DNA of 64,000 nucleotides, taken from positions 115,017 through 179,016 of the forward strand of contig JXTC01000219.1 of assembly GCA_002914845.1 (NCBI GenBank). Direction: 5' to 3'. Origin of the DNA: Trema orientale. Taxonomy: Eukaryota; Streptophyta; Magnoliopsida; Rosales; Cannabaceae. Below the pieces are notes generated by a model. It worked only from the letters and a program-made list of their open reading frames with translations. It was not told the origin of the DNA and made no database searches. The translations under genes and the position numbers were made by a program. Shown here piece after piece: positions 1 to 13,980 of this stretch. Within the stretch, counting starts at the first letter, position 1. The number at the start of each line of letters is the position of its first letter.

Positions 1-1089
1 GGCCGAGCTTGACACTGTTTCAGGTCGCCCACCCATTCAACAAATCAAACTGCGCAGTCTCATTTGGACTGATATATATATATATAATATATATATATTT
101 TTTCGGGTTCATCGGATTTTCCGAACTCCCCTTATTTTGACAATTTATATTAGCTTTTGACAAAGATACATACATCCCTTCGAAGAAGGGAAACAAGTCA
201 GGACTCACAAACAAGAAATAATTTTACAGGGGACGGTCTATTCGCTTAAAGTACACTGCATATGCATCCTATAGAAGATCTTGTCATACATTGCATGGTA
301 TATGCATGTATAATACTAAGTTACATTATTTAGGTGCAAATATTAAAACCATGATACGATATAAGTTGCAGCAACAAATCATCAGAAGAGCATGCTAACT
401 TATTGTCCAAACAACTTCATTCTAGTAGTGAGGAGAGCGCTTTTTAGTCTTTATGCAAAAACAAGGTATTCATTTTAACATGGCAAATCAGAATTAAACG
501 AAACAATTGATTATGCCAATTTATTAGAGCGGAAAAACCCATGCTTGGTAAACACTGAATGGGCCATTTTAAGCTCTCAGGGAAGCTGGCCAGGTACATA
601 ATGGCAGTTTACTACAACTCCATACAAATATACAACGATGGCTCACTTTGTCTCTGCTTGTTTCTACACATCATTTAACATTACCATAGGTAAAGAGCTC
701 CTTGCATCATAACTTTCAAACTCAGAATGAGAATCCTACCGAATTCAAGAATCTCCTTGAAGAATATCTCACTTGTGTTTTGGCGCCTTCCAGAGGCGAG
801 CAACATTAATGTGTGAAAGAATTCACAGTTGACTTCTATATTTGCTTCGTGATATTAAATAATCTAGTATCTTACAACATAAACAAAATAAAAAACAATG
901 GCAACGCTATTTTGTATAGAGACCAGAAAAGCAATATCCAGTCAGCGCCGAGACTAAGAAAAGAAGATATATGATCATCTTCTATAATAAAAATCAACAC
1001 TACAGAGGTTACATTACTATCCTACACAAACCAGGACAAAATTTAATATACATATCACAGAGACATGACAACATTCAAGACTGGAGCAC
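1..1089. other. Intergenic / 3' flank of UTP21
   Basis: AT-rich sequence downstream of the UTP21 stop codon, including a short TA-rich run near 70-100. Part of it must be the UTP21 3' UTR, but I see no clear polyadenylation signal that fixes its end. No convincing coding exon was found on either strand. Confidence 0.5.
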
Positions 1090-4000
1090 TTAAAATTGTG
1101 AGTTGCTAAGGAAAGTTACCATGCATCGGGTACTCTGGAACAATTTATCCACTCGTTGCCATACTCCGCATTGAATGTCTAAAAGCTTCCTTGCCTTCTC
1201 CTGTAGTCCTGACCGGCACCGGATTGTTTCCCCATGGATCTGTCCAGGAAGAGAAGATTAATCAGTTGGATACAACGTCAATTGTCATAGACGAAAAACA
1301 ATAAAGAACAAATGTTACTAAGAAAAGATTATCTCAACTTTGAACTTTCTTTGATTTCATTGAATATTTCCAGCAGTCACTTATATTACAAAAATAATGT
1401 AGAACTCCACATCCTCCTGGCCGATTTGGCTCTTCTAATAAACTCTAAGAAGCTTTTCTATTATTTTTAACTTTCATAAACGAATTAGCTCTGGAAAGCT
1501 TGAAGTACTGCATCTAATAGCTAACTTTTTAAATGAACAAGAAAAACACATATCAAGAGGATTCTTTTTTTCCCCTTTTTATAAGAATATCAATAGAATC
1601 TATTGAAGGAAATAAATATATACCTTCAGAAACAGTCTCATGACAGCTTGTAGAAACTCAAAATTATTCCTGCAGGAAATCTCATGTACAAAATAATCAA
1701 GAAGCAATTCGATTGATAGTAGTTCTGGTCTTTTTTCAGGTTCTTGCTGATCATCGTCATCTATGATCTGAAGCATCCGAAGTTCCATATCCAAGGTTGA
1801 TGGAGACAAGCTTTTAATATAATCAGTGAATGCTGAAACTGCAATAGGTAAAACACACAATGTAAAGGTTAGCAACATATTTGAAACTTGAAAGATCTCG
1901 ACAACTGATCAGGAAATCTCTCAGCTCAACCGTTGGTCAAATGGCCAAATCTTACAAAGACTAGAAGTATACTTACAATTTTTCATCTCAGCAGAGGAGT
2001 GTAGAACTTGCAAAAATTGGGATAATGCAACGTCAGATTTTCCCACACTTTCCACTTGATCTTTCTTTGCCTCTTCATTGGCTGATTCATTGGGTTTAAA
2101 TAATATTTCTCCAGATAGAGACGGAACTGAAGGCAAAAAGAACGGAGCCTTTTCAGGTTTCTTTGGTGGTTCAACCGGTTTATTTCTGACCTGGAAGTTG
2201 GAGATGAGAGACACAGAAACCAAATATTTTTTAACTAGTAAGTCACCAATCAAGTGTACTGGGGAGAAGGCGAATTGAAATAAATGACAATTTAGTATAA
2301 AGTGAATAACCAGGATTAAGGGGACACCTTTATAATGTCTAAATTGATTAAGCTCTGCCACTGACTTCTAGGCAATAGAGAAAGAGTAACTAGATCTGGG
2401 ATTTGCTGATCAAGACCATGAAAACGAGTGGTATCTTTAGATTGTAGGGTGTTCGTTACTGGCTTATCAGAATCCTCAGCTTGATGACCGTTTGCTGAAG
2501 AGACAGATGGTAACTTAACACTCACAACTTCCTTCCCACTTGCATAGGAATCAACATTTGAAGCACCAGAGAACATGGACTGGTTTACCCTGAAAAGATT
2601 TATCAAAAAAATAAAACATTTGAAAATGAACTACAGTTTTAAAAGGACATAGTCACTGCATACTAAAAAACTATCAAACAACAAACCAGGGGGAAAAAAA
2701 AAGTCAGAACATAATTTTCTGTATTGTCATTGTTTCTAAGGTTGAAAAATAATCCCAGATTATCTTTATTTATTGTTTGACGAATTTATCAGAAGTCAAA
2801 ATGCAGAAAAATACAGTTAGATGATTTACTGGCAGAGATACAGTTCACAAACTTACCACAAATAGACCCCATTTTGATCAACATGGGTTGTTGCAAAAAT
2901 ATCCATATTCGGCGACAGGGCCAATGCTGTAATAGACACATCAACATGTATTGCATCTATTTGTCTTGCTAAAATTACATCCCAAATTCGAAGAGTTCCA
3001 TCCATACTGGAAGACAAAAGCCATTTCCCATCCTCACTGAAACACATATCAGTAATACGATCTGTATGACCTTCAAACTTACGAACCATTCTTAATGCCA
3101 CAACATCAAACAATCGGATAACCAGATCATCAGCCACAGTAGCCAAAAGACCTGAAAGATGGTTCGAATGAATTACGACATAGCAAATATTATGTCAATC
3201 AGACTTCAGCCATATGTTAAAATTGTCGACAAACCACAAGAAAGAGTACTTACCATTCAGACGGTTGAATACAATCTTAACAACAGCACAACCAACTTCC
3301 CATCTGGATTTCAGTTCACGCCCCTTGAAATCCCAAACCTGCATATCAAAGCATTTGAAGAATGAAACTTCCAAACTCAAAAGTCATTATATTAAGCACC
3401 CATCCAAAGGTGGAAGTCATCAAGGAGCGGATAGTCATACTTCCAAATAAATATTAGCATTTGATTACCAGTAAATACCCTGTAAGAGTGAAATATAATT
3501 TTCAGAAAGGAAACATATATATATTTTTTAATAAGAAAGAGGGAAATATGAACCTTTATGTCTCCTTGATATCCGGCACTTATCATTAGAGTATTTGTTG
3601 AATCACAAGCAATTCCAACCACTTCCCCATCGTGAGCACAGCTTCTTCTCTCTGAAGTATCCTGATAAGTGCCTCGGCTGATTCCTGACTGAAGGTTAAA
3701 TCGCTCGATCCAACCACCTGCAGTCCCTAGTATGCCAAAATTGCCACATGCACTAATGGTGCAGGCCTGTCACAAGATCATTACACAAATTTGTAAAATT
3801 ACTCAAGGTACTGCTGCATTTCAGAAGTTTACAAGCTTTCCAAACTCCCATAACGACAAGTAAACTTCAACACAAGGTAACACTTGAAGACATGTTCAAA
3901 ACTTGGTGGTTTGGTCAGAGGAACCGTACTCTCATACATAAGAAAACATCAGGGATCATATTCAATCTAAAATAAGCAAAACTTCTTCCATCTTCATATC

Positions 4001-7000
4001 TCCTTGTCTGTTTCTTATCAGAAGAAAAGTCCCCACCCATTCCCAAGGCTCAAAGATATAGAATTTGTGTCCTATGGACATATTAAGCTTCATAAATTGA
4101 CAAAAAGAGAGGTAAAATAGATTAAAAATCTAACCTTAACAGGTGTTGGAGATTCGGCACTAGGCTTTAGAATATGCTCACCAAGAACAAAGTTTTGAAG
4201 TCTCCACACATAAGCCTGTGCAGTATCCACATGACATGTAACCACGTTGCACCAATCTCGCTCTCTAATTTCAGCTATATGATTTCCATCAAAGACAAAG
4301 GAAAAATAGAGACCATTAAAATTCATAGACAGACGCCAGAAGATAATTTTTATTTTCTATAGAGGCCTTTTTTTTTTTTTTTTAGGGTTTAGGGTTCGTA
4401 CAGTTTTTATTTTTTTATTGTGTCTTTTTAATTTTTTTTAAGGCATTAACTAAGCATCAACTACATACTGGAATAATTATTCCCAGAAAAGGCGTCAACT
4501 AAACAGTTTAACTATATACTAGAATACTCATTCCTTTTAGTAGCGAAAAAAGACTATGATTCGGTTTTTTTTTCTCCTTTCTTTTTTCGGGTCAACAAGA
4601 TTTCAAATAAGAGGCCTTACCACAGTCAAACACAATAACTGGCTTCAATTTTATCTCTTCTACCTGAAATAAGTAAATAAAACACAAATAAAGTAGCTTG
4701 GAGCTTTCTATAAAAAGGCAACCATTAATTGGAAATTTAAGGTGTCCAACTATTAAGCACATTCTCAACCATGTAAACTATGTCATACGGGTTCAAATAA
4801 CGCGTCAAGTGCGAGTACTTGGCTAAATTTGGGGTTGATCACACTAAATGATAAGGACAGTCAACAAGTTAAATAATAAAACAAACAACATTACGTTAAC
4901 CAAATTTTCAAAAGATTGCCAGCCGAAGAATAAAAAACGAAGTTCCTAAGATAGTGATGTATGCAGAATAAAACTACTTCACTACAAAGTACCAGTCAGC
5001 ACACACAACAGCAGGGATGGAAAATACTTGGAGGAAAATAAAGGCAAAAAGTGACTGAGGAATGTAATCACTCCATTATTTATTGAATAAATCAAGGAGT
5101 TGTATCTTTTTTATCCAAGGGGAAAAGACAAAACCCATGAAAATGGCAAAAAAGTGTTGCATTACTGCATTCATACCTTCATCCTCAGTTTCTTGGCTCG
5201 TTTGGACACATGGTGTTGGGAAAGCTCTCTACTTTGTTGATCCTAATAGCATCATGCAAATCTAAATAAGTAAACATTAAACAAACATAAAGCAAATGTA
5301 GATTACGTGAATACAGGATATCTCAAATTATATAGCGTGTAAATAATTTACTTAGGAAAAGCTTTACCACACAAAGCAAACCCAAATTCATTGCAGATTT
5401 AAATTGATTATGCATTTTGTATTGAGTTAAAAGGTAAGCCAAGATTAAATTCACAGAACCAAAATGAATTTGCCGGATTACAACCAAGATTTTGCCGGAA
5501 TTCAACCAATATGCTGTATTAATTATCAACATGCCCACTAAAACAATAATTTAAACAGCCAACATTTCAAAGTTCAAACAGCACCAGGATGAACGAACAG
5601 TAAGTTAAAACTTCAGTTTTACAAACTGTTTTAAGTTCTTGCACAATGCACTAACTGCAAATTTCACTTAAACCAGATTCAGGATGACTGATCTTTGAAC
5701 CATGGTCAAGTGTGTAGTGAGTCAAAAGAAGATTTGACACATAAAGAAAACAAATATAACATAGCTACAAAGTAACTGGAACAAGTTATTTAGATATCAA
5801 TGAATTATGGCGTTATTTGACGTGAAAAAGTTCAAGAGTTCCATTTCCAGATTTGATTAGGGGTTCGGGTCCAATTATGTAATTTTCTTTGGAGACATCT
5901 TGTTTCCAAGATAGTATTATTTGTCAAGTAATATTAGTTTCTGTTTCTGTTCCTTGTTAAAATAAACAAATAAAGAATTATCCTAAAGTGGACCTTCAAA
6001 TAATATACATTTTGTTTGGAAAAAAAAAAAAGAACTTTGTGGATGTGTGATGCCAAACCTGGATTACAGAAAAAAGCCGAAAGGCACGATCCTGTCCAGC
6101 AGATAAAATGTGTCTCCCATTGGAATAGAACCTATAATAGATGAAGAGAACTTTTAAAAAATACAAAAGGATAAGGAATGCAACTACCCTAACAAACGCT
6201 CAGAGCATAAGTTTGGAGAAGGGGGCGAAAGAGGAACAGTTTTACAGGTGAAAATAGCAGAATATGGTACTTAAGTCAAATGAAGTTGGAAAGGACGTCC
6301 AATTTGACATAAACAGACTAAAATGCAAAATCAAGATTAAGATATTAAGCAATACAAAAAAGGCTGAATAATTTTTCTACACTAATAGTAAATGATGGAA
6401 GGTGCCCAGAAAATTAGAGAAAACTGTGAATCTTACAAGGACTCTTCCTTGGTAAGATGAAAGGTGCCAAGGTTTATTTCTAGTAACTTTCACAAGCAGA
6501 ATCTAGAAAATATAAAACCAAATCGAAGGAAAAATGTTATTACCTTATGCACTGTGGAGGAGCACTATGGCCGCTTCGAAAACGTAGAAGACGAGGATCT
6601 CCATCACTTGTGTCAAAAATCCACATCTGCCAAAAACATTAAGAGTGATCAGTAAATCAATTGCATCACCATAAAAATAATTAGACTCATCGAGTTATGA
6701 TATAATATTAGCATCCAATACCAGGAAAATAAATTAATACAATGTGTCAATGTTCAATACTATTGTAACCTGAAATGTTTAATTTGTAAGCAGAAGCTGG
6801 ACTAGGTCCATAATTAATATATTACCAATACCATTACTTACAACTTATATTCTTGAAAGAGCAATAGATGTCCCATAAAAAGAATGTCAAAGAAATTAAG
6901 GACTGAGTCGCTGAAAGTTCTTACTTTAATTGAATTGTCAGATGATGAACTCATTAACACGGGTTCATTGGCAAAGAAGTGGAGTGAAAGTACTGAACTA

Positions 7001-8606
7001 TCATGAGCATCTCTTATAACTGATTGGAGCCTTCGTTTCTCAAGATTCCATATACTTATGACACCAGATGAACCACCAGATGCTAGAAGAGGCTGTCCAT
7101 CTGAAAATAAGCCAGATAAACAAAGCACAGATCAGTAACCACTTTATTTCATCAGCACTACGAATTTGAGTAATATAAGTTAAAGGGAAATAAAGGAACA
7201 TAAAATGACAACGTGAACTTCTCCACCTACAGCACATAATATTTCAAACTGACATTTCAGTAATTTATTATCCGAATGGTATGTATGCATTTATTAATGA
7301 AAACTACAGGGGCCATTGTTACCTGAACTAAAAGATAATGCAGTCACAGCACCTCGGGTAGAATGAGTAAATGTAACTAATTCTTCATCATAACGAATAT
7401 TGTGAAGATGTATAGTTCCATCACTGCAACCAACAGCAACAACATCTAGCGCAGGAGATGAAATACAACTTGTGATAGAAGATTTCCATCCCTTAAACTC
7501 ATACAGTTTTTTCTTGGTACTGACGTTCCAAAGCTGTAGAGAACCTTCCTGACTCCCAATAATCACCTGTTTGGAGGGGTTGATTTATGAGTTATTTTTC
7601 CATTGAAAAGATAAAAAAACCAACAAAGGGTATAATCAGAAAAAGATTCCATATCTATAACTGCACCAAAACTTTCATACGAACAAAAAGTTACCTTGTT
7701 TAGGTAAGTATCAGGATGCATCACACAGCTAGGAGTAAAGTTGTCATCTAGCATGATATGTCCAATTGGAGCAAGATTCTGGTCAATTTCCTTGAATGCC
7801 CAAATGAAAACATTTCCTTCAACATCAATACTTAGGATATGCTCTCCAAACAACAGTAAAGAGTTGACCTTTGCTTCGTGCCTACTCCAAGTTGACACCT
7901 TGTAAATCGAAAAACTACTATTGATTACAAAAGTAATAACATATCGATAATTTGAAATAATGGTTTACAAAGGAAAAGAATTTCAGTAAGACATAGGGCC
8001 ATATCAGAACAGCTAGACGAAAAAGGAAGTTTGTGTAATTTGTCAAGCAAATAAGAGATTGAGCTAAAACCTGATGAGCACGCTTAAAAACAGCTATCTC
8101 GTTCCCATAAGCAGCGAATGTGAGCTCTCGATAGGAAGCAAGAGCCCTAATCTTCTTTGGCAGTTGTGGGCCTTCACAGAAAGTAGCTTAGATGTGTCAT
8201 ACATTAAAAAAACAATCAATCTCCTAGCTATTGCAAAAAAAGTTCATAACAACCTTTGCTATACATTCCTTACATATTTCAACTTAATCCTAATCCGATC
8301 GTTGTCAGCAGAATACAAAGAAATTGAACAATGATGCATTGAGTTACACACTGTATTTTAGCATCATACACTAACATAGCTACTTACAAACATATTAAAA
8401 GCCCCCCACATTGTATGAAAAATTATTGTCTTCTATATCCAATGGAAAAAATTGAAAACTGGGTTTCACATCAAAATATGATATTAAACAAAATTTCGAA
8501 CTCAAAGAGAAACAGGAACTCACCAACAAGCACCAAACTGAGCTTTGCGCACTGAAAAGGGAACATTGAATCCGAAATTAATTGAAATATTTATTTGAAA
8601 GAGACT

Positions 8607-8638
<32 letters not shown>

Positions 8639-8796
8639 AATAGATACAGATGAGTTATTTGAAGAATTACATTGTAAATCTGAAAAGCTTTGCCGACACT
8701 GACGGTGACAAAGGTTTCGGTGCCCAATCGCTGAACGGAGAAGGGGACACCGCTCGTAATGTATCCAATAGCTCTAAACGGCTCGAAGATTCCCAT
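1090..8796 (-). CDS. UTP21: U3 snoRNP protein UTP21 / WDR36 homologue (WD40 plus Utp21 domain)
   Basis: Spliced model of 18 exons: 8671-8796, 8524-8551, 8071-8171, 7695-7898, 7323-7566, 6925-7100, 6544-6626, 6059-6131, 5177-5242, 4621-4663, 4135-4274, 3554-3766, 3254-3338, 2857-3151, 2328-2589, 1977-2190, 1624-1838, 1090-1239. All junctions are GT-AG and the frame closes at 905 residues, the size expected for plant UTP21. The protein begins MGIFEPFRAIGY. Two runs of WD40 repeats follow (units such as GGSSGVISIWNLEKRRLQS and SSSMDGTLRIWD), and a C-terminal Utp21 domain ends in SNSQF. In yeast and human the family is part of the small-subunit processome UtpB module, acting with U3 snoRNA in nucleolar processing of 18S pre-rRNA. 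The role here is inferred from homology. The upstream region has a telo-box and TGGGCT motifs, typical of plant ribosome-biogenesis genes. Confidence 0.93.
8607..8638. repeat. (GT)n(AT)n microsatellite in UTP21 intron 1
   Basis: An uninterrupted GT dinucleotide run passes directly into an AT run. It lies in the short first intron of UTP21, between exons 1 and 2. It is a compound microsatellite, probably length-polymorphic, with no visible coding role. Confidence 0.9.
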
Positions 8797-8934
8797 TTTA
8801 TTTTTCTTTTTTATTTTTTATTATTCCTTCTCAAGGCTCCAGAGAAGCTTCTGTTGTTTATGCTAGAGCTTTCAGTTTCAGTTTCAGAAGGTAGTAAGTA
8901 ACAGAGAGAGGAGAGAAGAGACGGTATGAGGGTT

Positions 8935-9060
8935 TAGGGTTTTGGGAGTGGCGGGGAGAAGCTGGTCTGCAAAGAACCAAACGATGGCGTTTTCGGGCCA
9001 GCCCGCTTCGCTAGTAAGTGGGCTGGGCTTCAGTGTATACGTTTCGTTAGTAAGTGGGCT
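8935..9060 (-). promoter_or_regulatory. UTP21 promoter: telo-box and site II-like elements
   Basis: TAGGGTTT at 8935-8942 (AAACCCTA on the gene strand) lies about 140 bp upstream of the UTP21 ATG. Three TGGGCT words follow at 9019-9024, 9024-9029 and 9055-9060. In plants, a telo-box near site II (TGGGCC/T) elements is an established promoter signature of ribosomal-protein and ribosome-biogenesis genes, usually tied to TCP-factor control in dividing cells. The motifs are seen directly; their activity here is inferred. Confidence 0.6.
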
Positions 9061-9998
9061 TCTGGGTATTTATGAAAATATGTTTATGAAAACGGGTATT
9101 TATGTACTTTTACCTTTATTTGTTCTTCCATTTTATTTTATTTTTATTTTCTATAAATTTTTTTTTGAGGCCCATTTTTTCATATCATTAGAATATCCTT
9201 TTTACTTATTTCTCTTTTGATAAAAGAGAAATTTATTCCACCAATTTATCAAATTCTCTTCGTGAATGGAAAGATATTGTTGTACTCACTATATATTAGT
9301 CACCGGTGATTCGTTTTTAAGAAGTCATAATTTTATATTTCTATATATAAATATAGCAACTATCGGTGACTAACATTGCGAAATACCTAAAAGAGTAAAA
9401 GATCACCAGTCCAGACCCATGAACACCCATAAGCTGCAGTATGCACCATTGGGCAGCTCATGATAGTTTACATTGTAGAAGCTCGATTGAAAAATGGGCC
9501 ATTCTCAGCCTAACGATGTGAGTTGAAAACCATAACAAGGACGACACAAGCACCAACTCCAGCCATATTTTGGTGTCTCTCACTAACAATCAAGCATTCA
9601 TGGCATATTTTAGAAACTAGTATGTGACAACTGGCAACTATAAGTGGTTCAATACTGAGAGAAACTTGAAAGAAAAGGCACCAAGCCGTAATTAAAAATG
9701 CAGGGAATGAAAAAGCTTTAAATTTATTGGTCTCTGTACCGTGTACAAAAATAGTAAATGTCTAAACATCAATGCTTTTCCCTTTTCTCGTTGCTTCTTT
9801 TCCTTCTCTTGGATGGCAATGCACATACCAAAGGTACAAAAATAAAGTGATAAGATAACCAAGTATGACCAAAATGAACAAGGACATCTTAGAAAACTGA
9901 AGAGCAGGTATTGGATGATGGAGAGACCAAAATGAACAAGGACAACTTAGAAAAACGAAGACCAAAGAGCAGATGATGGAGATTTTTCGATCACACCA

Positions 9999-12900
9999 CT
10001 AGGACTCATCCATTGGCTCGTTTCGGTTACAAGATTGAGGTCTCAAATCCTTCTCATCTTGTCTTGTGTCCGATGTCTTGGAAACAGAATCCTCAAGCGC
10101 CTCCAGAAAAGACAACACTGTAAACTTGTCTGCAAAAATTGACAAAACAATGAGCATATTAGAACAACAATACCATGAATCAGTTGATACATGTGTTGTT
10201 CAACCAAAAACAACACTGAACCGTAACCTCAAATAAGACATAACCAACCTAAGAGCCTATGACAAGATTCAAGTAATAATATACTACATCACTTACATTT
10301 ACTTGGATCAATTCCAAACTGGGACAAATCTACCTGTCCAGTTCGAAGTACCTACATAATAAATGGTGCAGAACATGCTGTCATTAACCCCCAAAAAAGG
10401 AAACAACAGCTTGCAAAGCAAAAAAGATTCATAAACATATGTCCCTCCAAATTCTTACATAGGTAAATGAATCTACTTGTTGGCGGAAAGGTGGACTTTG
10501 CAGCAACTCCAATATATCCTCTGGTGCCCACTGGCCCTGTACCCCAAAAGGCATTATAACACGAAACGAGCTGGAGGAAGCATGCAAATTCAAACATCAG
10601 AATATCACCCACCTCAGGTAAGTAAGACGCTAAATGCTGTTCCAATGGCAATGTCTCGATCAATGGCATTATCAAATCAGGCTTTAATATATCATCGAGT
10701 CCCAAGCCTAGCCAAGACAACAAAAAAAAAAGAAAAAAAGCATCACTCAAACGAAGCAGTGTTGTACCAAAAGTAAGATTTATGTCAAACAAGTACACTG
10801 AATGAAATACCCACTAAAGTGTTTATTATTATTGGTATTCTGAATAAAGTAAATACAGGACTATCTTCACTTTTAAAGACTCATTCGGAGGTCCCAAAAA
10901 GAGTTTTCCAGAAAAACATGGAAAACACTTCTACCCATTGATCAGTTGAAAAATTGCCCTACATTATAGCTGATAGAAAAGAGTCATATTATCACCTCCA
11001 TCTGGGTCTGCAGCTCCCTCTGTAACAAGTGCCATAATCATAACAATTGTTAGCTCAGAGCAAGTTTATAAATATACATATGTATTGGTTAACATATAAC
11101 AATATGTATTATGAGCATAGTCTAGCAAGATAACACCATACCTCCAGGTACAATGCTACTCAAAATCCTTTGCAAGTCTTCTAGTTTAACCGGGCCAGAA
11201 GACGAGGTAACATCACTGGACACTTCAGCACCCAAGTTTGGGACTATCAAGTTTCCAGCTCTGAAATGCATATAAATTATATTACAGAGATATCCCAAAA
11301 ATGAAGCAAGATATATGGAGAAATTAAAGTTACAAATCACGTGGCAAAGTCAATACAAGACAAATATCCAAGTTCAGAAAGAAGCATCTGCCCCATCTTC
11401 AAATTTGAGATTATACTGCCTTATCATTGCCTAAAACCACAAAGCCAAATATGTAGGCGAGATGATACAAATAACATGCCTTTTCTTCATTTAAGAAATT
11501 CTAGCAAACAGTTTATGTTCACAGAATATGAGAATTTACAGCACTGCTTAAAAAGGTTTTAAAACCTATGTTTACAAGTACTGTGAACACTATTAAACAT
11601 TAAGAGAACTCCAGCACTTATAGCACTGCTTACAGAAGTTCTTAAGAATCTATTATCCTTTTTATTTTCATTACATGAAATTTTCATGAAATCTGCCTGG
11701 GTTCCCCTGGACCAACACCTTTAAGTTGTGCTCAGCAGGCAATTTGGACACAACCTACACCCAATCCAATTAATTTATACACCCACCGAAACCTAGTTGA
11801 CATATTGTTGGGTTTCTGGCATGATAATTTTTGGCAGAATTTGGTGTGAGTTTTTCAAATCTTAAGTAGCTGACCTAGATGATATATCATCTTCCAACAT
11901 ATCTTCAGAAACTTGTAGAGTATTAGAAGCATCAGGCTCTTCTTCACCCAGGAACTCTGCCAAAAGAGGAAGATAAACAATATCAAACTTGATGGAGAAG
12001 TACGCAACAAGAAAAGACTTATATTCCAATCTTTAATGGTTCAGTCAAATGCAAGTACTGTTAATAAGGAACTCGTGCTAATTATGAAACTGGGCCGAAA
12101 ATACATGTTTAAACTATATATATATATATATTTTTTGCCTATTCCATTGCTTGTCAATATGCAGTGTCCTATTGTATTAGACAATATCAAATCAGAGGGT
12201 AATATCTTTTGCATATATTTCCATTCTATGCTAGCATATGCAGAAAACTCCAGGTCAAAATGTCAATGTTAATAGACGTTGAGCTACACATATTAGAAGC
12301 ACTCAGTGAAAAAAGATTCTAGTATACCTAATGGTCGATTGATGTAGCAATTTACAGAGATGCACAACTCTGAATCGCCTTCAGCATTAGGCTCCTGGAA
12401 AGAAAATCATAAAATCATAAACAAGAAGTGAACTAAACCATAACTTATGCAGTGATATCAATCAATGAACCTGATTTCTGACCTGCATCCAAAAGAAGAA
12501 CTTCCTGTCGTCCGTGTTGAACTTCAATATGTAAACTCTTCCTGATGACTGATTAACCTGAGTAGGGAGTTGAACCAATGGTTAGACCAAGCCTCAGCAT
12601 CAGACTAAAAGATAGATTAAAGTATACAACGCAAAGTGCTATACCTTTTCGAAAACGGCTTCATCAGGAAAAATAATCTGATCCTATAATAGCTTGTGTT
12701 AAAGGAAACAAGAAAAGAATGGTAGAGAAAATTTACGAATAATGAAAAAAAAAAAAAAAACGATAACAAGAATAAGCATTCATCAGGGATACATCTTCAA
12801 CAACATTTAGAGTCCGATCAAGCCACTGAAAATGGACTAAACCCTCTCCACCCTGAGAGATAAAAAGCAATATGGGTTAGTTGTAGAAGATTGAAATTTG

Positions 12901-13281
12901 AACCCAGAAAAGCAAACGTGAAGTTGTATTGTATCAATATGAATTAAAAAGCTATTGGAAAATACCCTTGCAATGCGAACAAGGCCTTTTCGGGTGTCAG
13001 GGACAACTTTTTTCCCTTCAAAATGCATTTTACCGGCACGAAACTCCACAAAAACTTCCTAACAATTCATCCCAAAATTCAGGCAATAATGCATTATTAT
13101 AAATACAAGCAATAATGATAATAATAATAATAATGAAAATTCAGGCAATCATTAACATCAACATGAACACATGGTTAATAGTTAATTAATGTGGTTATTG
13201 AATAGTAATAAAGCAAAATAATAATAATAATAATAATAGAACCTGCATATCTGGGGAAGTGTCGGTTAAAGAGGAAGCCAT
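9999..13281 (-). CDS. RPN13: 26S proteasome regulatory subunit RPN13 (ADRM1-type ubiquitin receptor)
   Basis: Thirteen exons: 13243-13281, 12966-13058, 12793-12852, 12645-12683, 12483-12557, 12328-12394, 11875-11956, 11142-11260, 10996-11019, 10613-10707, 10459-10536, 10297-10351, 9999-10129. The product is 318 residues, close to other plant RPN13 proteins. The N-terminal Pru domain spans roughly residues 10-120: [20 protein letters not shown], then HFQWLDRT and KFFFWMQEPN. It binds ubiquitin and docks to RPN2 in the 19S particle. After an acidic, Ser-rich linker, the C-terminal DEUBAD domain ([11 protein letters not shown], then [15 protein letters not shown]) is the part that recruits the deubiquitinase UCH37 in other species. 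The start is the ATG giving [13 protein letters not shown]. It lies head-to-head with APEM9. Confidence 0.93.
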
Positions 13282-13843
13282 AGCTCTACTTCTTCTTGCG
13301 AAAAATATCTACCAAAACAAAACAATGCAATACAATACAATACAGCATAAATAAATAAATAAACAAACAAACAAAGCCCTATAGATAAGAACTATAACTC
13401 AAAAAAAAAAAAAAAAAAAAAGAGCCCTAATTGATTAATAATAATAGTAATAATAATAATGATAATAATTACCAGATTTTGTGTTGTGTATAGTAATGGT
13501 AATGCAGAAGAATCAGAATCAGAATCAGAATCGGAATCGGGCGAGTGAGAGAGGAGAGACCGAGTTATCTAGCTCCGAGGGTTTTATCTTTATGACTCGG
13601 AAGCTGAATCGGGGGGTCCGCTGGGGTTCCAAACTCGGACATCACCATCCCAAAGAATTACCAAAATGACATTCTCCGCTGACTGCACGGGTATTAAATA
13701 GGAGATTAGCTGATGAATAGTTCTGGGCTTTTGAGGCCTCTGGACCCGTCTAAAGCAGCCCAAGACAGCTTTGCCTTCGGTTCAAGTATACGACAAGTCG
13801 TTTAAGAAAAGAGGGCATTTCACCGGTAATGATTCATGAAATT

Positions 13844-13948
13844 GGGGGATATGAAGGAGTTGTAATTTGAGTTCAGGCCTCTCTGTAGAACTATTTCATG
13901 GGGGATATGAAGGAGTTGTAATTTGAGTTCAGGCCTCTCTGTAGAACT

Positions 13949-13949
<1 letters not shown>
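13844..13949. repeat. Perfect 50-bp direct duplication upstream of APEM9
   Basis: The segment starting GGGGGATATGAAGGAGTTG and ending GTAGAACTA occurs at 13844-13893 and again at 13900-13949. The copies are separated by TTTCAT and I see no mismatch between them. Identity over 50 bp indicates a recent tandem duplication. It lies in the APEM9 5' UTR or proximal promoter. Confidence 0.92.

Positions 13950-13976
<27 letters not shown>
13949..13976. repeat. (GA)n microsatellite in the APEM9 5' leader
   Basis: A run of AG dinucleotides ends directly at the APEM9 start codon. GA/CT runs are frequent in plant 5' UTRs and can act as GAGA-type elements, but nothing here proves a function. Confidence 0.85.

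Positions 13977-13980
<4 letters not shown>

Larger units (their letters stand above)
13282..13976. promoter_or_regulatory. Shared head-to-head promoter of RPN13 and APEM9
   Basis: The RPN13 and APEM9 start codons are 695 bp apart and point away from each other, so this interval must hold both 5' UTRs and both promoters. It contains AT-rich simple sequence and a poly-A run near the RPN13 side, and a GA run next to the APEM9 ATG. A perfect 50-bp direct duplication is listed separately. No canonical TATA box stands out on either side, which is common for housekeeping genes. Confidence 0.6.

Noticed and set aside
4382-4398. TTTAGGGTTTAGGGTT, a telomere-like word in a UTP21 intron
   Set aside because: Only two units and inside an intron; too short for an interstitial telomere.
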